From positions 62,001 to 126,000 of the forward strand of contig NZ_JADBEJ010000008.1 of the NCBI RefSeq assembly GCF_014873915.1: a DNA stretch of 64,000 nt. The letters are read 5' to 3'. A model generated the notes under the pieces. That model was not told the origin of the DNA and did not search any database. It saw nothing but the letters and a program-made list of their open reading frames with translations. The position numbers and the translations under genes are program-made. Below are positions 49,070 through 57,783 of this stretch, piece by piece. Source of the stretch: Amycolatopsis roodepoortensis. Its GTDB lineage: Bacteria; Actinomycetota; Actinomycetes; Mycobacteriales; Pseudonocardiaceae. How positions within the stretch are numbered: position 1 is the first letter of the stretch; the number at the start of each line of letters is the position of its first letter.

Positions 49070-51033
49070 TCGGCCCGCCCGGTGGCGGCCTGGAACTGTT
49101 CATGGCGCGCGGCGGCAGGCGGCGCCGTCCGCCGTCGACGGTGCCCGACAGCGGGCTGACCGGCCCGGTCGACATCCCGGAGCCTGAACCCGAAGCCGTC
49201 CCGAAAGACCTGAAGTCCCGCCTCGACCGTATGTGGGTCAACATCACCGGCACGGTCCGCGGCCTGCCGAAGGTCGCGAAGCTGACGTGGCAGGCAAGCC
49301 CGGTCCTGACCATCGTGATCACGTTGGTGACCCTCCTTTCCGGCCTCCTGCCGACGGCGACCGCGTACATCGCGAAGCTGCTGATCGACTCCGTGGTCGC
49401 GGCGATCCAGGGGCACGGGACGAAGAGCGCGATCGTCGGTGTCGCCCTCTTCCAGTTCGGCATCCTCGTGCTCACCGCGGTTTCGCAGGCACTTACCACC
49501 TACGGTCAATCGCTGCTGCAGGAACGGATGACGCTGACCATCCGCCACCAGGTGATGGACCACGCGAGCAAGCTGCACCTTTCGTACTTCGAGGGTTCCG
49601 CGTCCTACGACATGCTGCGCCAAGCCTCGCAGGAGGCACCGACGCGACCGCTGTCGATGATGAACTCGGCGCTCGGCCTGATCCGGACGGTGATCACCTT
49701 CGGCAGCATGATCGCGCTGCTCGTCTCGATCAGCCCGCTGCTGGCGCTCGTCGCGCTCGTGGCGCCGATCCCCGCGTTCATCTCGCAGTCGAAGTACGGC
49801 GCCCGCGCGTTCTGGCTGACGCTGATGATGTCGCCGCTGAAACGGCGGATGGACTACCTGAACTCCTTGGTCACCACGGACACGTATGCCAAGGAGACCA
49901 AGCTGTTCGGGCTCGGCCCGTATTTCGTCGACCGGTTCCAGCGGCTCGGCCAGGTCTTCTACGACCGGCAGCGCACACTGACCCGCAAGCGGAGCGTCAG
50001 TTCGACGTCGTGGGGCCTGCTCAGCACCGCCGCCGGCTCCGCGATCGCGCTGTACATCGCGCTGGAGGCCGTCGGCGGCAGACTCACCCTCGGCGACCTC
50101 GCGCTGTACACGGCCGCCGCGGCGTCGGTGCAGACGTCGGTCCAAGGGCTGTTCACCGCGTTTTCCGGGATGTACGAGAACAATCTCTACCTCGACACGC
50201 TGTACCGCTTCCTCGGGACGAAGCCGGATATCGTCGCGCCGCCGGAACCCCGCCCTCTTCCGTCCACAGTGGAGGGTCACATCCGGTTCGAGGAGGTGTC
50301 CTTCACCTATCCCGGTGCGCCGGACCCTGCCCTCGACGGCGTGAGCTTCGAAATCCGGCCGGGGGAAACGGTCGCCGTCGTCGGCCGCAACGGCGCCGGG
50401 AAGTCGACCCTGTTCAAACTGCTGTGCCGGCTGTACGACCCGACCGGTGGACGGATCCTGCTCGACGGCGTCGACATCCGCGAGTACGACCCGGTGGAGC
50501 TGCGGCGGCAGATCAGCGCGATGTTCCAGGACTACGTGACCTATCAGGGCACCGCGTCCGAGAACATCGGGCTCGGCGATCTGACGCACCTCGTCGACCG
50601 GGAACGGATCGAGACGTCGGCGAAACGGGCCGGTGCCGACGAGCGGATCGAGCGCCTGCCCAGCGGCTACGACACCCCGCTCGGCCGCTGGTTCGACCAG
50701 GGCGTCAGCCTGTCCGGCGGCGAATGGCAGAAGATCGCGCTGGCCAGGGCGTTCCTGCGGGAGGCGCCGATCCTGATCCTCGACGAGCCCACCTCCGCCC
50801 TGGACGCGCAGGCCGAGCACGACCTCTTCTCGCGGCTGCGCGAACTTTCGGAGGGACGCACGACGCTGTACATCTCGCACCGGTTCTCCACCGTGCGGCA
50901 GGCGGAGCGGATTCTGTTGCTGGAGCACGGAAAGGTCGCCGAATACGGGACGCACGACGAGCTGATGGCGGCGAAGGCGGGCTACGCCGAGCTGTTCACG
51001 TTGCAGGCCGCCGCGTACCTCGACGAAGACTGA
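49066..51033 (+). CDS. ABC exporter, fused permease and ATPase
   Basis: The protein has 655 residues. After a Pro-rich start there are six membrane helices (about 75-370), then the nucleotide-binding domain with Walker A GRNGAGKST, the signature LSGGEWQKIALARAF, Walker B ILILDEPTSALD and the switch YISHRF. It is a type IV (MsbA-like) half transporter. Regulation by the coupled TetR suggests drug or metabolite efflux. GTG 49066 overlaps the tetR stop. Confidence 0.9.
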   Translation: MIGPPGGGLELFMARGGRRRRPPSTVPDSGLTGPVDIPEPEPEAVPKDLKSRLDRMWVNITGTVRGLPKVAKLTWQASPVLTIVITLVTLLSGLLPTATAYIAKLLIDSVVAAIQGHGTKSAIVGVALFQFGILVLTAVSQALTTYGQSLLQERMTLTIRHQVMDHASKLHLSYFEGSASYDMLRQASQEAPTRPLSMMNSALGLIRTVITFGSMIALLVSISPLLALVALVAPIPAFISQSKYGARAFWLTLMMSPLKRRMDYLNSLVTTDTYAKETKLFGLGPYFVDRFQRLGQVFYDRQRTLTRKRSVSSTSWGLLSTAAGSAIALYIALEAVGGRLTLGDLALYTAAAASVQTSVQGLFTAFSGMYENNLYLDTLYRFLGTKPDIVAPPEPRPLPSTVEGHIRFEEVSFTYPGAPDPALDGVSFEIRPGETVAVVGRNGAGKSTLFKLLCRLYDPTGGRILLDGVDIREYDPVELRRQISAMFQDYVTYQGTASENIGLGDLTHLVDRERIETSAKRAGADERIERLPSGYDTPLGRWFDQGVSLSGGEWQKIALARAFLREAPILILDEPTSALDAQAEHDLFSRLRELSEGRTTLYISHRFSTVRQAERILLLEHGKVAEYGTHDELMAAKAGYAELFTLQAAAYLDED

Positions 51034-51035
51034 CC

Positions 51036-51536
51036 ATGCGGCGGATCATGGTCGTCGGCTGCAGCGGCGCCGGGAAGTCGACGTTCGCGCGACGGCTCGG
51101 CGCCGCGCTCGGCCTGCCGGTCACCCATCTCGACCGGCTCTACTGGCGGCCGGGCTGGACACCGGCGCCGGACGCCGAGTTCCACGCCGCGCAACAGGAG
51201 GTCACCGCGTCCGACGCCTGGGTGATCGACGGCAACTACGGATCGTCGATGCATCTCCGGCTCCCGCGAGCGGACACGATCGTCTTCCTCGACTACCCGC
51301 GCCGCGTCTGCCTACGTCGGGTGCTGATGCGATGCCTGCGCGAATACGGGCAGGACAAGCAGGCGCCCGGCTGCCCCGAAAGGCTGGATCTGGAGTTCTA
51401 TTCCTACGTCTGGCGCTGGCCGAAGCACCATCGAGAGCGGACGGTGCGGCGGATCGCGGAGCAGGGGGCGCACGCGCGACGGGTCGTGCTGACCAGGCCA
51501 CGCGAGGCGGAGGAGTTCCTTCGCCGGATCGGCTGA
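51036..51536 (+). CDS. P-loop NTPase (adenylate-kinase-like, FlaR type)
   Basis: The protein has 166 residues. Walker A is VVGCSGAGKSTFARRLG at the N-terminus. HLDRLYWRPGW and WVIDGNYGSSMHLRLPRADT are the conserved lid-like segments of the DNA topology modulation/FlaR family, a misnamed group of kinase-like NTPases. The substrate is unknown. It starts 2 bases after the ABC exporter stop and is likely the last gene of that operon. Confidence 0.85.
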   Translation: MRRIMVVGCSGAGKSTFARRLGAALGLPVTHLDRLYWRPGWTPAPDAEFHAAQQEVTASDAWVIDGNYGSSMHLRLPRADTIVFLDYPRRVCLRRVLMRCLREYGQDKQAPGCPERLDLEFYSYVWRWPKHHRERTVRRIAEQGAHARRVVLTRPREAEEFLRRIG

Positions 51537-51580
51537 CCGGGGGTTGGGAGCAAAACGGGCAAGCCGTACGTTGTCCAAGT

Positions 51581-52063
51581 ATGGCTGTCGCGTTCCTGCT
51601 CTATGTCGTCGCCGAGATCGCCGCCGTGTGGGCGGTGGGCTCGGCCGTTGGCGTCCTCGGCACGATCGCGCTGCTCTTCGCCGGCGCGTTCGTCGGGTCA
51701 TGGCTCGCGCGCCGTGAAGGCGGCCGCGCCTTCCGCGCGTTCGCCGAGTCCGCGCGGCTCGGCCGCCCCGCCGACGCGGAGAAGGAACTCACCGACGGGA
51801 TGCTGATCGGGCTGGGCGGCCTGCTGATCCTGCTGCCCGGTTTCGTCAGCGACGTGATCGGCCTGCTGTTCATCCTGCCGCCGACGCGGAGTGTCGCGCG
51901 GAAGGTGTGGCAGAAGCGGATGGCACGCCGGGCGGTCAAGTTCGCCAACCGCACCCGCGGGCCGGTGATGGTCATGGACAGCGAGGTCGTCGTGGACGCG
52001 CCGCCCGCCGAGGCCGCCAAGAAGCAGCCGCCGGTGATCGAGGGCCGCATCGTCGAGGGCTAG
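51581..52063 (+). CDS. fxsA: FxsA family membrane protein
   Basis: The protein has 160 residues. It contains the FxsA pattern: FLLYVVAEIAAVWAVGSAVG, then ALLFAGAFVGSWLARREGGRA and LLILLPGFVSDVIGLLFILPPTR (parts cited), with about four short membrane segments. In E. coli, FxsA affects exclusion of phage T7 by the F factor; the general function is not known. The 3' end overlaps the convergent SCP2-type gene by 4 bases. Confidence 0.88.
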   Translation: MAVAFLLYVVAEIAAVWAVGSAVGVLGTIALLFAGAFVGSWLARREGGRAFRAFAESARLGRPADAEKELTDGMLIGLGGLLILLPGFVSDVIGLLFILPPTRSVARKVWQKRMARRAVKFANRTRGPVMVMDSEVVVDAPPAEAAKKQPPVIEGRIVEG

Positions 52064-52707
52064 GTACCGCTCGGCTTCGGGATGTCGAAGTACCCGCTGA
52101 ACCGCACCGCCGGCGCGTACTCGCCCTTGACCTTCACCTTCCCCGTCACGAACATCGCCGCCACCGCCGCGTTGCCGGTGGCCATCCGGATGAAGTCGTC
52201 GACGGACAGCGTGATGGTGGTGTCCGGAGTGCGTGCGAGATCGGTGCTGGAAACGCAGACGCCGTCTTCGATGACCGTTTGAAAACGATCGAAACCGTCT
52301 TCTCCGTCACCATCGGTGAAACGCCACGCGACGACGAAGTCGACATGCCGTGCGCGTTCCGGAACGAAATGATCCGACATTCTGCGGAAAATCTCGTCGA
52401 GGAACGCCGAACGCAGTTCCGGATGATCGGCGATGGCCTTGAGCTGCTCCCGCGACGCGCGTTGCACGACGTCGACGAGCACCTCGGTCTCCAGTGAGCT
52501 CAGCTCGATGCCCGCACCGGTTTCGCCGAGCATGTGCAGGGTTTCCAGCACCTGGGTGAACTGCTCGGGGCTCAGTTTGGTGAGCTCGAGTTTCTCCGCG
52601 AAGGCGTTGACGACGTGTTCGCCGGCGGTGCGCGTTTTGTGCGGCCTCGACGGACGGGAAAGGCGTACCTTGTCCCGCCAGCGCCGGTTCGGAGAATTTC
52701 GGGGCAC
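52060..52707 (-). CDS. SCP2 sterol-binding domain protein
   Basis: The protein has 215 residues. The C-terminal 110 residues have the SCP2 pattern: VVAWRFTDGDGEDGFDRFQT, TITLSVDDFIRMATGNAAVA and MFVTGKVKVKGEYAPAVRFSGYF (parts cited). The N-terminal half is helical. SCP2 domains bind sterols, fatty acyl chains or CoA esters. A paralogue lies 29 bases upstream in the same direction. GTG 52707 is the only in-frame start candidate that keeps the full helical region. Confidence 0.82.
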   Translation of the reverse strand: MPRNSPNRRWRDKVRLSRPSRPHKTRTAGEHVVNAFAEKLELTKLSPEQFTQVLETLHMLGETGAGIELSSLETEVLVDVVQRASREQLKAIADHPELRSAFLDEIFRRMSDHFVPERARHVDFVVAWRFTDGDGEDGFDRFQTVIEDGVCVSSTDLARTPDTTITLSVDDFIRMATGNAAVAAMFVTGKVKVKGEYAPAVRFSGYFDIPKPSGT

Positions 52708-52736
52708 GGCACGGAAGTGTATCCGCTCCGCCGGGT

Positions 52737-53372
52737 TCAGGACGGTTTCGGAAGGTCGAAGAAACCGATCAGACCGGCCGCGAACGCCAGGTCACCTTTT
52801 ACTTTGATCTTTCCGGTGACGAATAGCACAGCGGGCGTCGCCTGGTGGGTGATGAGCCGGAAGAAATCGACGGGCGCGATCGTGATCGTCACCCTCGGCT
52901 TCTCCCGCATGTCCCGGTCGACCGTGCACTCGCCGTGCGAGATCACCGTCTCGTAGCGGTCGTACCCACCCGCCCCGGTGCCGCCGGACAGCCGCCAGTG
53001 CACCACCGCGTGCAGGCTTTTCGCGCGGTCCTGCCGGATGTGGGCGCCCATACGGTCGAAGATCTCGCGCAGCACGCGTTCCCGGAGCGACCGTTCGGCG
53101 ACGACGCTCTCGAGTTGCGCACGCGAGGCGCGCGCGACGAGGTTCGCGAAGCGGGCCGGGTCCACCTTGCGGAGGTCGAACGCCGGCGCAGATTCGGCGA
53201 GCCGTCCCAGTGCGGCCAGCAGCCGCCGGACGTCGTCCTTGCCGAGGTCCTTCGGGTCGATGGCGCCCGCGACCTCGTTGACGTCGAGAGAGTGCGCTTC
53301 GGCGGAATCCGGCTCGATCCGTTCCAGCACGTCGACCAGCGCGCGGCCGGTCAGCCCCACGATCTCGGTCAT
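52737..53372 (-). CDS. SCP2 sterol-binding domain protein, paralogue
   Basis: The protein has 211 residues and matches the downstream gene along its length: TITIAPVDFFRLITHQATPA and LFVTGKIKVKGDLAFAAGLI (parts cited) in the lipid domain, and a helical N-terminal half. The shared architecture shows a tandem duplication. It is divergent from tetR at 53501; the TetR-type site at 53407-53422 sits in its promoter. A role in handling fatty-acyl or sterol substrates of the adjacent pathway is inferred. Confidence 0.82.
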   Translation of the reverse strand: MTEIVGLTGRALVDVLERIEPDSAEAHSLDVNEVAGAIDPKDLGKDDVRRLLAALGRLAESAPAFDLRKVDPARFANLVARASRAQLESVVAERSLRERVLREIFDRMGAHIRQDRAKSLHAVVHWRLSGGTGAGGYDRYETVISHGECTVDRDMREKPRVTITIAPVDFFRLITHQATPAVLFVTGKIKVKGDLAFAAGLIGFFDLPKPS

Positions 53373-53406
53373 CTTCCCTCCAGTTCCCGCCTACCCGAGC
53401 GTAAGG

Positions 53407-53422
53407 CTACCCGCGAGTAGGT
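53407..53422. promoter_or_regulatory. TetR-type operator between SCP2 gene and tetR
   Basis: CTACCCGCGAGTAGGT matches the sites before fadE5 and between fabG4 and fadA2. It lies in the divergent gap, 34 bases from the SCP2 start and 78 from the tetR start. Confidence 0.65.
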
Positions 53423-53500
53423 AAGCGGGCAAGCGTGCCGAAATCACCCTTGCCGGTGGTGGCCCGGTAGCGTCTTACGCGAACTAATGGGAGGTCCTGA

Positions 53501-54166
53501 GTGTCCGAGGAAGTGCCGCGTCCCGCCGAACGCGCCAAACGGCTGCCGAGAGCGGTGCGGGAACGCCAGATCCTGGACGCTGCGGTCTCGGTGTTCTCGC
53601 GCTACGGCTATCACTCCGCGTCGATGGACGAGATCTCCGAGGTCGCCGGCGTGTCCAAGCCGATGATCTACACCTACCTCGGGTCCAAGGAAGATCTCTT
53701 CGGCGCGTGCATCCGCCGCGAAGCCACCCGCCTGCTGGAGGCGGTGCAGGACGGGATCAAACCCGATCTGCCGCCCGACATGCAGCTTTGGCACGGCCTG
53801 CGCGCGTTCTACCGCTTCGTCGCCGACTACCGCGAGTCCTGGACGGTGCTGCACCGCCAGGCCATGACCGTCGGCGGCGCCTTCGCCGCGGAGATCACCG
53901 ACATGCGCACCCGCGCGATCGAGCTGGTCGCCGCGCTGGTCGTCTCCGCCGGCACCCGCAAGGGCCTCGGCGAGCAGGCCGAGTTCTCCGGCGCCGGGCT
54001 GTCCGCCGCGCTGGTCGGGGCGGCCGAGTCGCTGGCCGACTGGGCGCTCGACCACCCCGACGTCTCCGACGGCGTGCTCGCCTCGTGGCTGATGAACCTG
54101 GTCTGGCTCGGGTTCAACGACCTGGTCGAGGGCGAGATCTGGAAGCCGTCAGAGAGCGACGACTGA
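53501..54166 (+). CDS. TetR family regulator, probable fatty-acid regulon repressor
   Basis: The protein has 221 residues. The helix-turn-helix is SMDEISEVAGVSKPMIYTYLGSKEDLF near residue 45 (part cited). The large helical ligand domain ends in EGEIWKPSESDD. It starts at GTG 53501. It sits among htdX, fabG4 and fadA2 and next to a repeated operator, so it probably represses them and fadE5 until an acyl-CoA binds. Its 3' end overlaps htdX by 18 bases in a convergent arrangement. Confidence 0.88.
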   Translation: MSEEVPRPAERAKRLPRAVRERQILDAAVSVFSRYGYHSASMDEISEVAGVSKPMIYTYLGSKEDLFGACIRREATRLLEAVQDGIKPDLPPDMQLWHGLRAFYRFVADYRESWTVLHRQAMTVGGAFAAEITDMRTRAIELVAALVVSAGTRKGLGEQAEFSGAGLSAALVGAAESLADWALDHPDVSDGVLASWLMNLVWLGFNDLVEGEIWKPSESDD

Positions 54167-55000
54167 GCCCTCCAGGTGCGGCTTCGGCTTGCGCGCGTTC
54201 CACAGTTCGAAAGCCCAGCCGTCGCCTTCACTCCAGGTGGTGAAAGCCGCCTTCGCGGGCAGCAGGACCGGCTGCTTGAACTTGACGTCGACGGTGAACG
54301 CCTCCGGGAGCCTGCCCTCGAACGCCGCGAGCGCGTGCGCCTTCGTCCACATGCCGTGCGCGATCGCCGCCGGGAAGCCGAACGCCTTCGCCGTGATCGG
54401 GTGCAGGTGGATCGGGTTGCGGTCGCCGGAGACCTCGGCGTAGCGGCGGCCGATGTCGCCGGGCACGTGCCAGATCGCGTTGGCCGTCGGCTGCGAGAGC
54501 TGGCCGCGCGAGGTCTTCTCGCCGCTGCCGCCGCCGCGGCGCAGATACGTGCTGACGTCCGTCCACGCAGGACTGTCGTTGACCAGCAGTTCGCTGACGA
54601 CGTCGAACTGCTTGCCCTTCTCGTGCGGGCGCAGATCCTCGGCGCGCACGCGCAAGGTGAACGACTCGTCGAGCCGCAGCTGCCGGTGCTGGGTGATCCG
54701 GTTCGCGACGTGCACCATGCCCAGCAACGGGAACGGGAAGTCGGCCTCGGTCATCAGCGCCATCTGCAGCGGGAACGCGAGGATGTGCGGATACGTCGCC
54801 GGGAGCACGTCGTCCAGCCGGAATCCGCACACCTGGTTGTACGCGGCGAGGTGCGCCGGGTCGACGACGACGCCCTCGCGGACGAACTCGGTGCCCGGGA
54901 GCGTGTCCCCGCCGCTCTTGCGCAGCGAACCGAGCAACGCCTTGGGGTACAGCGAAGACAGACTCGGCGACTCGTGGAGTTCCTTGACGGCCATGCTCAC
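54149..55000 (-). CDS. htdX: MaoC-type (R)-3-hydroxyacyl dehydratase, HtdX-like
   Basis: The protein has 283 residues and has two hotdog halves. The second carries the hydratase-2 motif YAEVSGDRNPIHLHPITAKA with catalytic Asp and His, followed by IAHGMWTKA. The first half (VCGFRLDDVLPATYPHILAF) lacks this motif. It dehydrates (R)-3-hydroxyacyl thioesters. GTG 55000 overlaps the fabG4 stop by 4 bases, showing coupling. The order htdX-fabG4 beside fadA2 matches what I recall for Mycobacterium tuberculosis Rv0241c-Rv0243. Confidence 0.9.
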   Translation of the reverse strand: MSMAVKELHESPSLSSLYPKALLGSLRKSGGDTLPGTEFVREGVVVDPAHLAAYNQVCGFRLDDVLPATYPHILAFPLQMALMTEADFPFPLLGMVHVANRITQHRQLRLDESFTLRVRAEDLRPHEKGKQFDVVSELLVNDSPAWTDVSTYLRRGGGSGEKTSRGQLSQPTANAIWHVPGDIGRRYAEVSGDRNPIHLHPITAKAFGFPAAIAHGMWTKAHALAAFEGRLPEAFTVDVKFKQPVLLPAKAAFTTWSEGDGWAFELWNARKPKPHLEGSVVAL

Positions 55001-56331
55001 GCCCCCAGCAGTGCCTGGCCGCAGACGCGGACCACGTTGCCGTTGACCGCGGCCGAAGCCGGGTTCGCGTACCAGGCGATCGTCTCGGCGACGTCGACCG
55101 GGAGCCCACCCTGGCCGAGGCTGGACAGCCGCCGCCCGGCCTCGCGGATGAACAGCGGGACGGCGGCGGTCATCTTGGTTTCGATGAAGCCGGGCGCGAC
55201 GGCGTTGATCGTGGCGCCGTACTCGGCGAGCTTCGGCGCGCCGTCGTTCACCATGCCGATGACGCCCGCCTTGCTGGTGGCGTAGTTGGTCTGGCCGACG
55301 TTGCCCGCGATCCCGGCGATCGAGGAGACGCCGATGATCCGGCCGTTCTCGTGCAGCACCTTGTCGGCGAGGAGCTTTTCGTTCACCGCGAGCTGCGAGG
55401 CGAGGTTGACCGCGATGACCGAGTCCCAGCCGCCTTCGGTCATGTTGCCGAGCGTCTTGTCCCGCGTGATGCCCGCGTTGTGCACGACGATGTCGACGCC
55501 GCCGTGGCGCGTGGTCAGGTACTCGGCGAGCTTCTCCGGCGCGTCGGCGGCGGTGATGTCCAGCTGCAGCGACGAGCCGCCGACCTTGTTGGCCACCTTG
55601 GACAGGTCCGCGCCCTGCGCGGGGATGTCGAGCGCGACGACGTGGGCGCCGTCGCGGCCCAGCACCTCGGCGATGGCCGCGCCGATCCCGCGGGAAGCAC
55701 CGGTGACCAGCGCGACCTTGCCTTCGAGGGGTTTCGTCCAGTCGGCCGGGGCGGAGGCGGTCTTGGTCTCGGTGCCCACGCGGATGACCTGGGCGTCCAC
55801 GAAGGCGGACTTCGACGAAAGCAGGAACCGGAGCGTGGACTCGGTGGCCTCTTCGGCTCCTTCGGCGACGTACACGAGCTGGGCGGTCGCGCCGCGCTTC
55901 AATTCCTTACCGACGGAGCGAACGAAGCCTTCGAGAGCGCGCTGGGCGATCCGCTCGTGCCCTTCGGCCAGTTCCGGCGGCGTCCCGAGGACGACGACGC
56001 GGCCCGACGGCCCGACGCTCCGGATCACCGGGTGGAAGAAGTTGTAGACCTCGCGAAGCTGCTTCGGGTCCTTCACGCCTGTCGCGTCGAAGACGAGCGC
56101 GGCGTGCCTGTCGGCCGCCGTCGAGAGGACCTCGATGCCCGCGCGGTGCAGCTGCGCCTCGATCACCTTTTCGAGACGGCCGCCCGGCGCGGCACCCAGA
56201 AGTGCGGGACCCTCGAGAGCGGGCTGGCCGGGCTTGTACCGGCGAAGCGTGGCGGGGTTCGGCAGGCCGAGCTTCGGCACCACGAACTTCCCCACTGGGG
56301 ATTTCGTGAACTGCTGGTACCTGTCAGCCAT
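54997..56331 (-). CDS. fabG4: 3-oxoacyl-(acyl carrier protein or CoA) reductase, FabG4-like
   Basis: The protein has 444 residues, the high-molecular-weight FabG type. An N-terminal flavodoxin-like domain of about 200 residues precedes the short-chain dehydrogenase domain, which has VALVTGASRGIGAAIAEVLG, VHNAGITRDKTL and the catalytic Ser...Tyr-x3-Lys in SSIAG and NYATSKAG. It reduces 3-oxoacyl thioesters, probably with NADH as in mycobacterial FabG4. It is divergent from fadA2, with the operator dyad between. Confidence 0.93.
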   Translation of the reverse strand: MADRYQQFTKSPVGKFVVPKLGLPNPATLRRYKPGQPALEGPALLGAAPGGRLEKVIEAQLHRAGIEVLSTAADRHAALVFDATGVKDPKQLREVYNFFHPVIRSVGPSGRVVVLGTPPELAEGHERIAQRALEGFVRSVGKELKRGATAQLVYVAEGAEEATESTLRFLLSSKSAFVDAQVIRVGTETKTASAPADWTKPLEGKVALVTGASRGIGAAIAEVLGRDGAHVVALDIPAQGADLSKVANKVGGSSLQLDITAADAPEKLAEYLTTRHGGVDIVVHNAGITRDKTLGNMTEGGWDSVIAVNLASQLAVNEKLLADKVLHENGRIIGVSSIAGIAGNVGQTNYATSKAGVIGMVNDGAPKLAEYGATINAVAPGFIETKMTAAVPLFIREAGRRLSSLGQGGLPVDVAETIAWYANPASAAVNGNVVRVCGQALLGA

Positions 56332-56368
56332 TACGTGCCTCCCGTGCAGTTTGCGTCACGTCGCAGTC

Positions 56369-56390
56369 TAACCTACTCGCTAGTAGGTTA
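56369..56390. promoter_or_regulatory. TetR-type operator between fabG4 and fadA2
   Basis: A perfect 9-bp dyad with arms TAACCTACT and AGTAGGTTA around CGCT. The core CTACTCGCTAGTAGGT (56373-56388) matches two other sites in the window. It is placed to repress both divergent genes. Confidence 0.75.
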
Positions 56391-56423
56391 CAGTGTGAGA
56401 GAGCCTACGGAGGAGTGGAAAAA

Positions 56424-57713
56424 ATGGCCACGAAAAGGACGGCACCCGTGCGCAAGGTCGCGATCATCGGCGGTAACCGGATCCCCTTCGCCCGCTCGAA
56501 CGGTCCGTACGCGAAAGCGTCGAACCAGGACATGTTCACGGCCGCCCTCGACGGCCTGGTCAGCCGCTTCTCCCTGCAGGACGAGGTGATCGGCGAGGTC
56601 GCCGCCGGCGCCGTGCTCAAGCACGCGCGTGACTTCAACCTCGCCCGCGAAAGCGTGCTCGGCAGCAGGCTGAACCCCGCCACCCCGGCGTCCGACGTGC
56701 AGATGGCCTGCGGCACCGGCCTCCAGGCGATCATCAACGTCGCCAACAAGATCGCCCTCGGCCAGATCGACTCGGCCATCGCGGGCGGCGTCGACACGAC
56801 GTCCGACGCGCCGCTGGCGGTCAACGACGACCTGCGCCAGATCCTGGTGCAGCTCAACGCCGCGAAGACGCTGCCCGAGCGGTTGAAGCTCGCCGCGAAG
56901 CTGCGCCCCGGCCACATCGTCCCCGAGATCCCGCGCAACTCCGAGCCGCGCACCGGCCTTTCCATGGGCGAGCACGCGGCGCTGACCGCGAAGGTCTGGG
57001 AGATCACCCGCGAGGCGCAGGACGAACTCGCCGCGACCAGCCACCAGCGGCTCGGCGCCGCGTACGACAAGGGCTTCTTCGACGACCTCGTCACGCCGTA
57101 CCTGAAGCTGGCGCGTGATCAGAACCTGCGGCCGGACTCCAGCGTCGAGAAGCTCGCGAAGCTGAAGCCCGCCTTCGGTGGCCCCGAGGGCACGATGACC
57201 GCGGGCAACTCGACGCCGCTGTCCGACGGCGCGTCGACCGTCCTGCTCGCGACCGAGCAGTGGGCCAAGGCGCGGAAACTGCCGGTGCTGGCGTACCTGA
57301 CGTTCTCGCAGACCGCGGCCGTCGACTACGTCCACGGCGACGAGGGCCTGCTGATGGCGCCCGCGTACGCCGTCCCGCAGATGCTCACGAGGGCCGGGCT
57401 CACTTTGCAGGACTTCGACTTCTACGAGATCCACGAGGCTTTCGCGTCGCAGGTGCTCGCCACCCTCAAGGCGTGGGAGGACCCGCAGTTCGCGAAGTCG
57501 AAGCTTGGCCTCGACGAACCTCTCGGCTCCATCGATCGGGCGAAGCTGAACGTCAACGGCTCCTCGCTGGCGGCCGGGCACCCGTTCGCCGCGACCGGTG
57601 GCCGTATCGTCGCCACCCTCGCGAAACTGTTGAACGAGAAGGGTTCCGGCCGCGGGCTCATCTCGATCTGCGCCGCGGGCGGCCAGGGCGTGACGGCTAT
57701 CCTCGAGAAGTAA
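56424..57713 (+). CDS. fadA2: Acetyl-CoA acyltransferase (thiolase), FadA2-like
   Basis: The protein has 429 residues. The nucleophile Cys is in QMACGTGLQAIINVANK (about residue 97), the His in NVNGSSLAAGHPFAATGGR and the second Cys in ISICAAGGQGV. DFYEIHEAFASQVLATL is conserved. It cleaves 3-oxoacyl-CoA in beta-oxidation or condenses acyl-CoAs. ATG 56424 has GGAGGAG 8 bases upstream; GTG 56415 is an alternative. A stem-loop at 57743 ends the transcript. Confidence 0.93.
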   Translation: MATKRTAPVRKVAIIGGNRIPFARSNGPYAKASNQDMFTAALDGLVSRFSLQDEVIGEVAAGAVLKHARDFNLARESVLGSRLNPATPASDVQMACGTGLQAIINVANKIALGQIDSAIAGGVDTTSDAPLAVNDDLRQILVQLNAAKTLPERLKLAAKLRPGHIVPEIPRNSEPRTGLSMGEHAALTAKVWEITREAQDELAATSHQRLGAAYDKGFFDDLVTPYLKLARDQNLRPDSSVEKLAKLKPAFGGPEGTMTAGNSTPLSDGASTVLLATEQWAKARKLPVLAYLTFSQTAAVDYVHGDEGLLMAPAYAVPQMLTRAGLTLQDFDFYEIHEAFASQVLATLKAWEDPQFAKSKLGLDEPLGSIDRAKLNVNGSSLAAGHPFAATGGRIVATLAKLLNEKGSGRGLISICAAGGQGVTAILEK

Positions 57714-57742
57714 GCCGTTCGCCCGGAGCGGATCGGGGAAAA

Positions 57743-57770
57743 ACCCCGGTGTCTTTGTCGGTGCCGGGGT
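57743..57770 (+). terminator. Terminator of fadA2
   Basis: The stem ACCCCGG/CCGGGGT has a 14-base loop, lies 30 bases after the thiolase stop and just before the DrrA-type gene. Confidence 0.6.
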
Positions 57771-57783
57771 CTAGGTTGGCCGC

